Notes: generated from the letters alone by a model not told the origin. 34,490 nt of DNA from Oscillospiraceae bacterium (GCA_017620525.1 JAGAUY010000038.1:1-34490), one strand, 5' to 3'. Shown: positions 14,264 through 22,099, counted from the first letter of the stretch. A program made the numbers and translations.

Positions 14264-14466
14264 GAATAGTCCTGCGTTGAACGGAAAGAGTAACAGAATC
14301 CAAACCTTCAGAGAGCCGGCGCCATCGGGTGGAAGCGCAGGCAGGGGAGGGCTGTGAAAGTGCGTCCGGGAGTGGGCAAGTGCATATCAAGTGATAAATG
14401 AGAGTGGAACCGCGAGTATGTTTTACCCGCCTCTTATGCCTTATGGTATAAGAGGCGTTTTTTATT
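14264..14466 (+). promoter_or_regulatory. T-box riboswitch leader, cysteine-specific
   Basis: The hallmark T-box GAGAGTGGAACCGCG is at 14400-14414, followed by a terminator (stem 14429-14440 with 14445-14456, then GTTTTTT). Stem I features are present: AGTA (14289-14292) and GAA (14356-14358) as the loop-E strands, and AGAGAGCC...GGTGGAAGC in the distal part. The specifier codon is read as TGC (14361-14363), cysteine, which agrees with the downstream cysS gene. Uncharged tRNA-Cys should pair with the leader and prevent termination, so the whole cysS-polA-rimI-tsaD run may respond to cysteine starvation. Confidence 0.9.
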
Positions 14467-14494
14467 TCTAAAATTATTATTGGAGGAATTCAAT

Positions 14495-15910
14495 ATGTAT
14501 CTTTATAACTCTGTTTCCCACAAGAAGGAACTCTTTGTTCCCAACAACCCCGATATCGTCAAGATGTACACCTGTGGCCCCACGGTGTACCACTATGCCC
14601 ACATCGGCAATCTGCGCAGCTACATCATGGAGGATGTGCTGGAAAAGGCTCTGCGCTACATGGGCTACAACGTCAAGCGCGTCATGAACATCACCGACGT
14701 CGGCCATCTGGCTTCCGATGCAGACACCGGCGAAGACAAGATGGTCAAGGGCGCCAAGCGTGAGAACAAGACCGTCATGGACATCGCCCGTTACTATACG
14801 GAAGCATTCAAGGCTGACTGCGACAAGCTGAACATCAAGTGGCCTGACGTCGTCGAACCTGCCACCAACTGCATCGACGAGTATATTCACATGGTTCAGA
14901 CCCTGCTGGAAAAGGGCAATGCCTACTTTGCTGGCGGCAATGTCTATTTCGACACCTCCACGCTGGATAAGTACTACGTTTTCAATGACCACAACGAGGA
15001 AGACCTGGATGTGGGCGTCCGTGAGGGTGTTGAGGAAGATGCCAACAAGCGCAACAAGAACGACTTCGTTCTGTGGTTCACCAAGAGCAAGTTTGAGGAC
15101 CAGGCCCTGAAGTGGGATTCTCCCTGGGGCGTCGGTTATCCCGGCTGGCACATCGAGTGCTCCTGCATCTCCATGAAGCATCTGGGTGAGGACCTGGATA
15201 TCCACTGCGGCGGCATCGACAATGCCTTCCCCCACCACACCAATGAGATCGCCCAGTCCGAGAGCTTCCTGGGCCACAAGTGGTGCAACTACTGGTTCCA
15301 TGTCCACCACCTGAACACCGAAGGCGGCAAGATGAGCAAGTCCAAGGGCGAGTTCCTGACCGTCTCGCTGCTGGAGAGTAAGGGTTATGACCCCATGGCC
15401 TACCGCCTGTTCTGCCTGCAGAGCCACTACCGCCGCAACCTGGTCTTCTCCTGGGAGAACCTGGACAATGCGGTCATCGCCTATGACAAGCTGATCGCCA
15501 AGATCGCCACCTTCAAGAATGAAGGTGAGATCGACGAAGCGGCTCTTGCCAAGCTGAAGGAGCGCTTTGTGGGCGCTCTGAACGGCGACCTGAATACCTC
15601 TCTTGCCATCACCGCTGTTTACGATGTTCTGAAGGCCAAGTGCAGCGATGCCACCAAGCTGGCAGCCATTGCTGATTTTGACAAGGTCCTGTCCCTGAAT
15701 CTGATCGAAGCTGCTCAGGCTCTTGCAAAGAAGCAGGCTGAGGAGGAAGCAGCCAATGCCGATCCCGAGATCGACGCACTGGTTGCCGCCCGTACCGAAG
15801 CAAAGAAGGCAAAGAACTGGGCAGAAGCTGACCGGATCCGCGACGAACTGAAGGCAAGGGGCATCGAGATCATTGACACCCCTCAGGGCGCCAAGTGGAG
15901 AAAGGTATGA
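14495..15910 (+). CDS. cysS: Cysteinyl-tRNA synthetase
   Basis: 471 residues, ATG at 14495, eight bases after GGAGG (14482-14486). Charges tRNA-Cys with cysteine. Class I signatures: CGPTVY with zinc ligand C27, HIGN (36-39) as the HIGH motif, the GWHIECSCIS and HHTNE zinc segments, and KMSKS (279-283). A C-terminal DALR-like helical region follows, ending in the family's IIDTPQGAKWRKV. The first gene under the T-box; its stop overlaps the polA start by four bases (ATGA). Confidence 0.97.
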   Translation: MYLYNSVSHKKELFVPNNPDIVKMYTCGPTVYHYAHIGNLRSYIMEDVLEKALRYMGYNVKRVMNITDVGHLASDADTGEDKMVKGAKRENKTVMDIARYYTEAFKADCDKLNIKWPDVVEPATNCIDEYIHMVQTLLEKGNAYFAGGNVYFDTSTLDKYYVFNDHNEEDLDVGVREGVEEDANKRNKNDFVLWFTKSKFEDQALKWDSPWGVGYPGWHIECSCISMKHLGEDLDIHCGGIDNAFPHHTNEIAQSESFLGHKWCNYWFHVHHLNTEGGKMSKSKGEFLTVSLLESKGYDPMAYRLFCLQSHYRRNLVFSWENLDNAVIAYDKLIAKIATFKNEGEIDEAALAKLKERFVGALNGDLNTSLAITAVYDVLKAKCSDATKLAAIADFDKVLSLNLIEAAQALAKKQAEEEAANADPEIDALVAARTEAKKAKNWAEADRIRDELKARGIEIIDTPQGAKWRKV

Positions 15911-18438
15911 AATTACTGATCCTTGACGGCAACTCCGTCATTAACCGGGCCTACTTCGGCGTCAAGCCTCTGACCACCCGGGACGGGCTGTATACCCATG
16001 CCATCTTTGGATTTCTGAATATTCTGGAAAAGATGGAGAAGGAAGAGCAGCCTGACGCAGTCTGCGTTGCCTTCGACCTCCACGGACCCACCTTCCGGCA
16101 TCTGAAATACGACGGCTACAAGGCAACCCGCCACGGCATGCCGGAAGAGCTTGCCATGCAGATGCCTGTTATGAAGGACGTTCTGCGGGCCATGAACATT
16201 CCCATTTACGAATGTCAGGGTTGGGAAGCTGACGATGTCATCGGTACTGTGGGAAGGATCTGCTCCAACAACGGCTGGGAGTGCGTCGTGGTCACCGGTG
16301 ACCGGGACAGCCTGCAGCTGATTGACAGAAATGTCCATGTCAAGCTGGTGATTTCGAAGGGGGGCCATACCAACGCAACCCTCTATACCGAAGAGAAATT
16401 CCGGGAGGAATACGGCTTCGAGCCGAAGAAGCTCATTGACCTGAAGGCCCTGATGGGCGATTCCTCCGATAATATCCCCGGCGTTGCCGGTGTTGGCCCC
16501 AAAACTGCCACGGACCTTCTGATGAAGTTCGGCAGTCTGGACGGCGTTTATGCGAATCTGGACGATAAGTCCATCCGCCCCAAAATGCGCGAGAAGCTGG
16601 AAGCGGGCAGGGAGAATGCCTATCTCTCCTACGAACTGGCGACCATTGTCAGTGAAGCGCCCATCGACTTTGAGCCGAAGGATGCCATCGTCATGCCTTA
16701 TAATCGCCCTGCGCTGTATGACCTGTTCCAGCGGCTGGAGTTTGTGCGGCTCATCGACAAATACGGCCTGCGGGGCGCGGAACTGGAAAAGCCGAAGGCA
16801 GAGTACAAGTATGCCCCGCTGCCCCGGTGTGACGAGATGCCCGAAGAGGGCCTTTCCTGCGCGGTATATATTGCTGCCGATGGTACTCTGGGCGTTGCCT
16901 GGGAAAAGGGTGTCTGCACCATGACGCCCATGGAGGTTCAGATGGCCTGCGGGTGTCTGCTGGGCCGCATGAACTGCATCTGCCATGATATGAAATCCAC
17001 CATGCACCGGCTGGATGAACTGGGACTGTGCTATGGAACCTTCAGTTTTGACACCGCTCTGGCGGCATACGATCTGAATCCCTCCCAGTCCGATTATCCT
17101 GTTTCCAAGCTTGCGACCAACTTCCTGGGTACCACTGTGGATGACGGTGATGCTGCCGCCTGCGCTGAAGCACTGTGGCATCTGCGTCCCGTGCTGGAAG
17201 CGGAGCTGGATAGCAACGGCATGAAGAAGCTCTATGATGAAATTGAGTTGCCTCTGTGCCCGGTGCTGTACCGGATGGAAAAACTGGGTATCGACATTGA
17301 CCGGCGCCAGCTGGAGCAGTTCGGTGAAATGCTGAGCCAGCGGATCTGCGACTGCGAGAGTCTGATCTATTCCTATTCCGACGGCCCCTTCAACATCAAT
17401 TCCACCAAGCAGCTGGGTGAGCTGCTGTTCGACAAACTGGGATTGCCCCCGGTGAAGAAGACCAAGACCGGCTATTCCACCAATGCTGATGTGCTGGAAA
17501 AGCTGAAGGCAAAGCATCCGATCATTCCCGCTATTATGGACTACCGGATGCTCACGAAACTGAAATCCACCTATGCCGACGGCCTGCTCAAGGAGATTCG
17601 GGAAGATGGCCGAATCCATACCACCTTCCAGAATCTGGTGACCGCCACCGGCCGCCTGTCCTCCACTGAGCCGAACCTGCAGAACATTCCGGTGCGTACC
17701 GATCTGGGCGCGGAGATCCGGAAGATGTTCATCCCAAAGCCGGGCCATGTGCTGGTGGACGCGGACTACAGCCAGATCGAGCTGCGGGTCCTGGCCCATA
17801 TCGCCGGCGACGAGACCATGGCAAATGCCTTCCGGAGCGGCATGGATATCCATTCCGTCACTGCGTCCCAGGTCTTCGGTGTTGAGCCGGAGCAGGTGAC
17901 GAGCCTGCAGCGCCGCCATGCCAAGGCAGTTAATTTCGGCATCGTCTACGGCATTTCCGAGTTCTCGCTCTCCGAGGATATCGGTGTCAGCCGATATGAG
18001 GCCAAGGCCTATATTGAAAACTATCTTGCCAATTATCGAGGCGTCCGGACCTATATGAAGCAGGTCGTGGAGGATGCCCGGGAGCGCGGCTATACCGAGA
18101 CTATGTTTGGCCGCCGCCGCTATATCCCGGAGCTGAAAAGTAGCAATTTCAATGTCCGCTCCGGTGCGGAGCGGATGACGCTGAATACGCCCATCCAGGG
18201 TACAGCCGCAGATCTGATCAAGCTGGCCATGATCCGGGTGGACAAGGCGCTGGCGGAAAATTTTCCCGACGCAAAGCTGTTGCTGCAGGTCCATGACGAA
18301 CTGATTGTGGAGTGTCCGGAAGAAATTGCGGAATCTGTGGCGGCTCTGGTCAGCCGTGAAATGGAATCTGTGGCGGAATTGTCTGTTCCTCTGACAGCGG
18401 AAGCCAAGATTGGAAAGAGCTGGTACGAGGCAAAATGA
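15907..18438 (+). CDS. polA: DNA polymerase I
   Basis: 843 residues, ATG at 15907 with GGAG upstream, overlapping cysS. Fills repair gaps and removes Okazaki primers. Residues 1 to ~290 are the 5'-3' exonuclease (LLILDGNSVINRAYFG, GWEADDVIGT, GDSSDNIPGVAGVGPKTA). The middle ~300-440 is a short remnant of the 3'-5' exonuclease without its acidic metal ligands, so no proofreading is expected, as in several Firmicute PolI. The polymerase domain has motif A with D618 (DADYSQIELR), motif B RRHAKAVNFGIVYG (R669-K673), and motif C HDE (796-798). The stop overlaps the rimI start. Confidence 0.97.
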   Translation: MKLLILDGNSVINRAYFGVKPLTTRDGLYTHAIFGFLNILEKMEKEEQPDAVCVAFDLHGPTFRHLKYDGYKATRHGMPEELAMQMPVMKDVLRAMNIPIYECQGWEADDVIGTVGRICSNNGWECVVVTGDRDSLQLIDRNVHVKLVISKGGHTNATLYTEEKFREEYGFEPKKLIDLKALMGDSSDNIPGVAGVGPKTATDLLMKFGSLDGVYANLDDKSIRPKMREKLEAGRENAYLSYELATIVSEAPIDFEPKDAIVMPYNRPALYDLFQRLEFVRLIDKYGLRGAELEKPKAEYKYAPLPRCDEMPEEGLSCAVYIAADGTLGVAWEKGVCTMTPMEVQMACGCLLGRMNCICHDMKSTMHRLDELGLCYGTFSFDTALAAYDLNPSQSDYPVSKLATNFLGTTVDDGDAAACAEALWHLRPVLEAELDSNGMKKLYDEIELPLCPVLYRMEKLGIDIDRRQLEQFGEMLSQRICDCESLIYSYSDGPFNINSTKQLGELLFDKLGLPPVKKTKTGYSTNADVLEKLKAKHPIIPAIMDYRMLTKLKSTYADGLLKEIREDGRIHTTFQNLVTATGRLSSTEPNLQNIPVRTDLGAEIRKMFIPKPGHVLVDADYSQIELRVLAHIAGDETMANAFRSGMDIHSVTASQVFGVEPEQVTSLQRRHAKAVNFGIVYGISEFSLSEDIGVSRYEAKAYIENYLANYRGVRTYMKQVVEDARERGYTETMFGRRRYIPELKSSNFNVRSGAERMTLNTPIQGTAADLIKLAMIRVDKALAENFPDAKLLLQVHDELIVECPEEIAESVAALVSREMESVAELSVPLTAEAKIGKSWYEAK

Positions 18439-18878
18439 TTGAAATTGTAAACATGACAGCGGAGCATGTGACCCAGATCGCGCATCTGGAAACGGTCTGT
18501 TTCAATGACCCCTGGAGCGAACGGAGTATTGCTTCCGAACTGGACAACAAACTGTCCCTCTGGCTGGTTGCCCTGGACGCAGATACAGTTGCAGGCTATA
18601 TCGGCTCCCAGACGGTTCTGGGTGAGACGGACATGATGAATGTGGCGGTTTCTCCCGATTACCGGCGCCAAGGCATCGGTGAGCAGTTGATCACCGCACT
18701 GATTGAAGCCCTGAAGAGTCAGGGAAGTCACAGTCTGATGCTGGAGGTCCGCGCATCCAATGAGCCGGCAAAATCCCTGTATGAAAAGCTGGGGTTTGCT
18801 TCGGTGGGCCTGCGGAAAAACTACTACCGGAACCCTAAAGAAGACGCGCTTATTCTCAGAAAGGAGTGGCAGATTTGA
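18435..18878 (+). CDS. rimI: Ribosomal protein S18 alanine N-acetyltransferase (GNAT)
   Basis: 147 residues, starting in the ATGA overlap with polA. GNAT fold with the acetyl-CoA loop RRQGIG (77-82), the MMNVAVSPDYR strand, and LMLEVRASNEPAKSLYEKLGF (101-121) typical of RimI. RimI acetylates the N-terminus of ribosomal protein S18. In many Firmicutes rimI sits between tsaB and tsaD; here it directly precedes tsaD while tsaB and tsaE are not in this window. The stop overlaps the TTG start of tsaD. Confidence 0.93.
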   Translation: MIEIVNMTAEHVTQIAHLETVCFNDPWSERSIASELDNKLSLWLVALDADTVAGYIGSQTVLGETDMMNVAVSPDYRRQGIGEQLITALIEALKSQGSHSLMLEVRASNEPAKSLYEKLGFASVGLRKNYYRNPKEDALILRKEWQI

Positions 18879-19891
18879 ATATTTTAGCAGTAGAATCCTC
18901 CTGCGATGAGACTGCGGTGGCCATCGTCCGTGACGGGCGGGAAGTGCTCACCGACTGCATTGCGTCCCAGGTGGCCCTCCATCGGGAATACGGCGGTGTT
19001 GTGCCGGAGATCGCATCGCGCAAGCATATTGAGGCCATCTACGGTCTGGCAGATCAGGCGCTGGAAAATGCGGGCCTGACCCGCGATGAGATCGATGCCG
19101 TGGCAGTGACCTATGCACCCGGTCTTATCGGCGCGGTGCTGGTGGGGGTAAATTTTGCCAAGGCCGCCGCTCTGGCGATGAACAAACCCCTGATCCCAGT
19201 GCATCACATCCGCGGCCATATCGCGGCCAATTATCTGGCCTATCCCGATCTGGAGCCGCCGTTCCTGTGCCTGGTGGTTTCCGGCGGTCATACGATGATC
19301 ATCGAAGTCAAGGACTATACCGACATGCGTATTCTGGGCACCACGTTGGATGACGCGGCGGGCGAATGCTTTGACAAGGTGGGTAGGGTCCTGGGAATGC
19401 CATACCCCGGCGGCGCGGCTCTGGACAAGGCTGCACAGCAGGGCGACGAGACAAAGTACAAGCTGCCCTGCGCGAAGCCCGGCGCCAATCCCTATGATAT
19501 GAGCTTCTCCGGCCTGAAGACGGCCACGCTGAATCTGATTCACCATGCCGAGCAGGTTGGGGAGGAGCTGGATATCAACAGCCTCTGTGCGGCTTTCACG
19601 GCCACGGTCTCCGAGACCCTGGTGCCCCGGGTGGTCCGTGCGCTGGAAGAGACGGGCTACAGGAAGGTAGCCGTTGCCGGCGGTGTTGCGGCCAATTCCC
19701 GGATCCGCCGGGATATTCTGGAAGCGGCGGAAAAACTGGGAGCCCAGGTCTATATGCCGCCTCTGAAACTCTGCGGCGACAACGGCGCCATGATCGGTGC
19801 CCAGGCCTACTATGAGTACCTGGCCGGCAATACGGCGGATATGAGTCTGAACGCTTATGCCACCAAGTCCATTCTGGGTGAAGCACTGTAA
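18875..19891 (+). CDS. tsaD: tRNA N6-adenosine threonylcarbamoyltransferase TsaD
   Basis: 338 residues from TTG at 18875, chosen because AAAGGAG (18860-18866) is correctly spaced and the start overlaps the rimI stop (TTGA). It transfers threonylcarbamoyl to A37 of ANN-decoding tRNAs together with TsaB and TsaE. ASKHA-fold motifs: VESSCDETAVAIV at the start, iron-site H111 and H115 in HHIRGHIAANY, VSGGHT, AGECFDKVGR, SFSGLKTA, and CGDNGAMIGA. Full length. Ends with a terminator. Confidence 0.97.
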   Translation: MNILAVESSCDETAVAIVRDGREVLTDCIASQVALHREYGGVVPEIASRKHIEAIYGLADQALENAGLTRDEIDAVAVTYAPGLIGAVLVGVNFAKAAALAMNKPLIPVHHIRGHIAANYLAYPDLEPPFLCLVVSGGHTMIIEVKDYTDMRILGTTLDDAAGECFDKVGRVLGMPYPGGAALDKAAQQGDETKYKLPCAKPGANPYDMSFSGLKTATLNLIHHAEQVGEELDINSLCAAFTATVSETLVPRVVRALEETGYRKVAVAGGVAANSRIRRDILEAAEKLGAQVYMPPLKLCGDNGAMIGAQAYYEYLAGNTADMSLNAYATKSILGEAL

Positions 19892-19894
19892 ATC

Positions 19895-19924
19895 AAAGCG
19901 GAAGGCTGACAGCCTTCCGCTTTT
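19895..19924 (+). terminator. Rho-independent terminator of the cysS-polA-rimI-tsaD operon
   Basis: AAAGCGGAAGGC (19895-19906), short loop TGACA, GCCTTCCGC (19912-19920) then TTTT. Twelve paired bases counting the A-T extension. Confidence 0.85.
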
Positions 19925-20132
19925 GCATAGTTATCCAGAGGATGAATATGAAGAATTTTTGAAAATTGTTTTCGAATTGTAACTTTTTGATAAAAGTTGA
20001 AATACTGTTGAGAAATACACAGTTCGACGGATTTTGACAGCGGTTTATTCACAGAAAGCCTGTGGAAAAACCTGTGGAAATTGTTGAATACTTTTTGAAT
20101 ACTGTGAGTTATCCAATGGTCTGCGGACTGAT
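19925..20132. other. AT-rich spacer with a cluster of DnaA-box-like 9-mers
   Basis: No gene is seen here. Against the box TTATCCACA: TTATCCAGA at 19931-19939 (one mismatch), TTATTCACA at 20045-20053 (one), TGTGGAAAA at 20061-20069 on the minus strand (one), TGTGGAAAT at 20073-20081 minus (two), TTATCCAAT at 20109-20117 (two). Three of them fall within 37 bases. Upstream, 19945-20005 is strongly AT-rich and includes a perfect AACTTTT/AAAAGTT hairpin (19981-19998). TTGAATACT is repeated 11 bases apart at 20084 and 20095. A DnaA-binding regulatory or titration site is plausible; a replication origin is not supported by the neighbours. Confidence 0.5.
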
Positions 20133-20161
20133 TTGACAAAATGAAAGCAGCATGATATAGT
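20133..20161 (+). promoter_or_regulatory. Strong sigma-A promoter
   Basis: TTGACA (20133-20138), 17-base spacer ending in TGA, TATAGT (20156-20161): perfect -35, five of six in -10, extended TG. It drives the pseudouridine synthase, starting just after the DnaA-box-like cluster. Confidence 0.85.
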
Positions 20162-20225
20162 TAAAAAGATAGGGTTGACCCATTTGGATGCCGATGGAAT
20201 TGGAATAAGCGAGCGGGAGAATGTT

Positions 20226-20858
20226 ATGGAACTGGTATATAAGGATGATGATATTCTGGTCTGTCTGAAGCCCGCCCGGGTGCTTTCCACGGATGAACCC
20301 GGCGGTGTGCCGGATCTTGCGCGTGAGGCGCTGGGTGATCCCCGGGCAGATGTTCGTACGGTCCACCGGCTGGATCGGGTGGTAGCGGGATTGATGGTGC
20401 TGGCAAGAAATGCTGCAGCAGCATCCGAGTTATCCCGCCAGATCCGGGACGGGGAATTTGATAAGGAATACATGGCTGTGATACATGGATGTCCTGAGCA
20501 GTCAGAAGGGACACTTCGGGATCTGCTGGGCCGGGACAAGGCCCGCAGGATGACATTCGTTGCGCCGGAACCTGCCAAGGGTGTCCAGGAGGCGATTCTG
20601 GATTACCGGGTGGTAGGAAAGAAAGAGGACATGAGCCGTGTGCGTATCCGACTGCATACGGGCAGGACCCATCAGATTCGGGTTCAGTTCTCAAGCCGCG
20701 GCATGCCCCTGGTGGGCGAGCGGAAATACAGCACGCTGAATGATCCCTGCGAGATTGCACTGTGGTCCTTCCGAATTTCGTTTACCCATCCTTCTTCCGG
20801 AGAGAAGATGGAGTTTATCCATGAGCCTCCGGCAGGATACCCCTGGTCCGAAGTATAA
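20226..20858 (+). CDS. RluA-family pseudouridine synthase, short form
   Basis: 210 residues, ATG at 20226 after GGGAGA. Catalytic Asp50 lies in VHRLDRVVAGLMVLAR, the RluA/RsuA family signature; LHTGRTHQIRVQF is the second conserved block. There is no S4 RNA-binding domain, so it is a compact form like TruC/RluA. It modifies a uridine in rRNA or tRNA; the site cannot be told. It is likely co-transcribed with the next gene (15-base gap). Confidence 0.9.
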   Translation: MELVYKDDDILVCLKPARVLSTDEPGGVPDLAREALGDPRADVRTVHRLDRVVAGLMVLARNAAAASELSRQIRDGEFDKEYMAVIHGCPEQSEGTLRDLLGRDKARRMTFVAPEPAKGVQEAILDYRVVGKKEDMSRVRIRLHTGRTHQIRVQFSSRGMPLVGERKYSTLNDPCEIALWSFRISFTHPSSGEKMEFIHEPPAGYPWSEV

Positions 20859-20873
20859 TCCGGGAGGAACCCC

Positions 20874-21152
20874 ATGAGCCATTATGACTTTTTTCAGAAC
20901 AGACAATGCGAATATTTTCCCTGCCATCGGGGCATCGGGGATGAAGAATTCAGCTGTATGTTCTGCTATTGCCCGCTGTATGCACTTGGAGACCAGTGCG
21001 GCGGCAGTTTTCGGTATCTGGAAGACGGTATCAAAGACTGCTCCGGCTGCATCCGGCCCCATCGACGGGAGAACTATGATCAGATCATGGAAAAGATGTC
21101 GCTGATTCTGGAACTGGCAAAACGCAACCGCGAATCTGCGGAAAATCCTTGA
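20874..21152 (+). CDS. Cysteine-rich small zinc-finger-like protein (COG2158/PF04071 type)
   Basis: 92 residues, ATG at 20874 with GGGAGGA upstream. Seven or more conserved cysteines in the pattern CEYFPCH, CMFCYCPLY, CGG, KDCSGCIRPH, which I recognise as the cysteine-rich small domain of COG2158. Likely binds zinc or another metal; the function of the family is not established. The C-terminal helix is charged. The stop TGA overlaps the -35 box of the tRNA promoter. Confidence 0.85.
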   Translation: MSHYDFFQNRQCEYFPCHRGIGDEEFSCMFCYCPLYALGDQCGGSFRYLEDGIKDCSGCIRPHRRENYDQIMEKMSLILELAKRNRESAENP

Positions 21153-21177
21153 TTTTTTCCGGCTGTGCTGATATAAT
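21149..21177 (+). promoter_or_regulatory. Strong promoter for tRNA-Ser
   Basis: TTGATT (21149-21154), 17-base spacer ending in TGA, TATAAT (21172-21177), perfect extended -10, predicting a start about ten bases before the tRNA. Confidence 0.85.
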
Positions 21178-21193
21178 GCACAGGTGTCAATAA

Positions 21194-21284
21194 GGAGATG
21201 TACCCAAGTGGCTGAAGGGTGCGGATTCGAAATCCGCTAGGCGCCGCAAGGCGTGCGGGGGTTCAAATCCCTCCATCTCCGCCA
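21194..21284 (+). tRNA. tRNA-Ser (anticodon CGA)
   Basis: Acceptor strands GGAGATG (21194-21200) and CATCTCC (21274-21280), discriminator G and encoded CCA (21282-21284). The anticodon stem GCGGA/TCCGC encloses the loop TTCGAAA, anticodon CGA, reading TCG. The long variable arm (GGCGCCGCAAGGCG region) is typical of serine tRNA, and the T arm is GGGGGTTCAAATCCCTC. Confidence 0.97.
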
Positions 21285-21319
21285 AAAAGATCCACCCCAT
21301 TCGGGGTGGATCTTTTTGG
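21284..21319 (+). terminator. Terminator directly at the tRNA 3' end
   Basis: AAAAAGATCCACCCC (21284-21298), loop ATTC, GGGGTGGATCTTTTT (21303-21317). The stem begins at the CCA end, so the tRNA transcript is a very short precursor. Confidence 0.9.
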
Positions 21320-21336
21320 TTAGGTGTGATGGGATT

Positions 21337-21549
21337 TCATTTGTTTATTTGGGGATTTTCAGTACGGCAAAGGATATAATCGATGCTTACATGATAGAAA
21401 TCCGCTAAAGCAATTAATGTTTCAGTTGGAGGGACGCGTTCCCCGTTTTCAAACTTTGACAGGAGTGATTGTTCAATACCTGTACGCATTTGCAATTCTA
21501 CTTGAGTTAGTTTACGTTCTTTTCGTAATTGTCGTAATTTATTGTCCAT
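21337..21549 (-). CDS. XRE/Cro-CI-type helix-turn-helix repressor
   Basis: 70 residues from ATG at 21549, which has GGGTGA upstream; an ATG at 21567 lies inside the operator and has no ribosome site. Nearly all of the protein is one HTH domain: LRQLRKERKLTQVELQMRTG, then IEQSLLSKFENGERVPPTE and TLIALADFYHVSIDYILC. Probable DNA-binding repressor of itself and of the divergent gene through the two identical palindromes between them. Its low GC differs from the flanking core genes. Confidence 0.9.
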   Translation of the reverse strand: MDNKLRQLRKERKLTQVELQMRTGIEQSLLSKFENGERVPPTETLIALADFYHVSIDYILCRTENPQINK

Positions 21550-21560
21550 AGTATCACCCA

Positions 21561-21575
21561 ATGACATTATGTCAT
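21561..21575. promoter_or_regulatory. Operator 1 (ATGAC-N5-GTCAT)
   Basis: ATGAC-ATTAT-GTCAT, a perfect palindrome covering the -10 of the XRE gene promoter. Its half sites are identical to those of operator 2, centred 32 bases away. Confidence 0.75.
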
Positions 21576-21599
21576 ATTTTTACTTGACAAATATGACAA
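21571..21599 (-). promoter_or_regulatory. Candidate promoter of the XRE gene
   Basis: Minus strand: TTGTCA (21599-21594), 17-base spacer, TATGAC (21576-21571). Both boxes overlap the operator palindromes. Confidence 0.5.
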
Positions 21600-21612
21600 A
21601 TGGTCATATTAT
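21584..21612 (+). promoter_or_regulatory. Promoter of the DUF6809-like gene
   Basis: TTGACA (21584-21589), 17-base spacer, TATTAT (21607-21612). The spacer contains operator 2. Confidence 0.75.
21591..21609. promoter_or_regulatory. Operator 2 (ATATGAC-N5-GTCATAT)
   Basis: ATATGAC (21591-21597), AAATG, GTCATAT (21603-21609): a perfect 7-bp inverted repeat with the same ATGAC-N5-GTCAT core as operator 1, placed between -35 and -10 of the rightward promoter, an ideal repressor position. Confidence 0.75.
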
Positions 21613-21647
21613 ATAGATAATCCTAAATTACAGTAGGTGAGAAGGTT

Positions 21648-21908
21648 ATGCAAACAATTATTGATTTATGGAACGGTAATATTGCTCCATGTGAGCATTG
21701 CGGTTCCCACGATTCGGAAGCTATTCATTTGGTCTGTTTAATGGAGAGGAATCGTGAAACTCTGCGCGAAGGATTGACAGTTTCTCAGTCCGAAGTATTA
21801 CAAAAGTATATCGATTGTTCAGAGGAATATCTGCTTCGGATGATGGAATTAGCCTTTTATGATGGGTTTTGTACGGGAGGAAAGCTGACTATGGAAATGA
21901 TGCTATGA
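21648..21908 (+). CDS. DUF6809-like small protein
   Basis: 86 residues, ATG at 21648 preceded by GGTGAGAAGG. It has the general form of DUF6809 proteins seen in Clostridia: LWNGNIAP near the start, a central helical segment, and a YDGFCTGGKLTMEMM ending that parallels the F-x-GF-x-GA-x-LM-E close of that family. The family name is from memory. CEHC at residues 15-18 is a possible metal or redox site. Function unknown. Controlled by the divergent XRE repressor, by inference. Confidence 0.7.
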   Translation: MQTIIDLWNGNIAPCEHCGSHDSEAIHLVCLMERNRETLREGLTVSQSEVLQKYIDCSEEYLLRMMELAFYDGFCTGGKLTMEMML

Positions 21909-21940
21909 TATCTAAAGTGTACATTAATAACATATCGATT

Positions 21941-21976
21941 AGCCCACAAGTGGTTGATGCCGCTTGTGGGCTTTTT
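21941..21976 (+). terminator. Rho-independent terminator
   Basis: AGCCCACAAG (21941-21950) pairs with CTTGTGGGCT (21963-21972), followed by TTTT. It ends the DUF6809-like transcript. Confidence 0.85.
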
Positions 21977-22006
21977 GTATTGGTTGTCTTTGGTACAAAC
22001 AATACG

Positions 22007-22045
22007 TCAGCGCCCGGCTCTTGTACAGAGCCGGGCGCTGATTTT
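22007..22045. terminator. Second strong hairpin between convergent genes
   Basis: TCAGCGCCCGGCTC (22007-22020), loop TTGTACA, the exact complement at 22028-22041, then TTTT on the + strand. It may also end the PfkB gene arriving from the right on the minus strand. Confidence 0.65.
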
Positions 22046-22099
22046 AGGGGTTACTTCTATTTTAGGGTGAGAGAGGCGATCCGTTGTTCATAATCCAAA

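Noticed and set aside
14381-14383. Second TGC as T-box specifier codon
   Set aside because: It lies outside the specifier loop framed by AGTA and GAA; the TGC at 14361-14363 fits better. Both give cysteine.
15913-18294. A 793-codon open frame on the minus strand
   Set aside because: Antisense of polA; no ribosome site or family features.
19925-20132. Chromosomal replication origin
   Set aside because: DnaA-like boxes are present, but none of the usual origin neighbours (dnaA, dnaN, rpmH, recF, gyrB) is nearby; kept only as a DnaA-box cluster.
21260-21284. tRNA-Ser 3' end as an attachment site of an integrated element
   Set aside because: No second copy of the tRNA 3' sequence and no integrase were found in the window.
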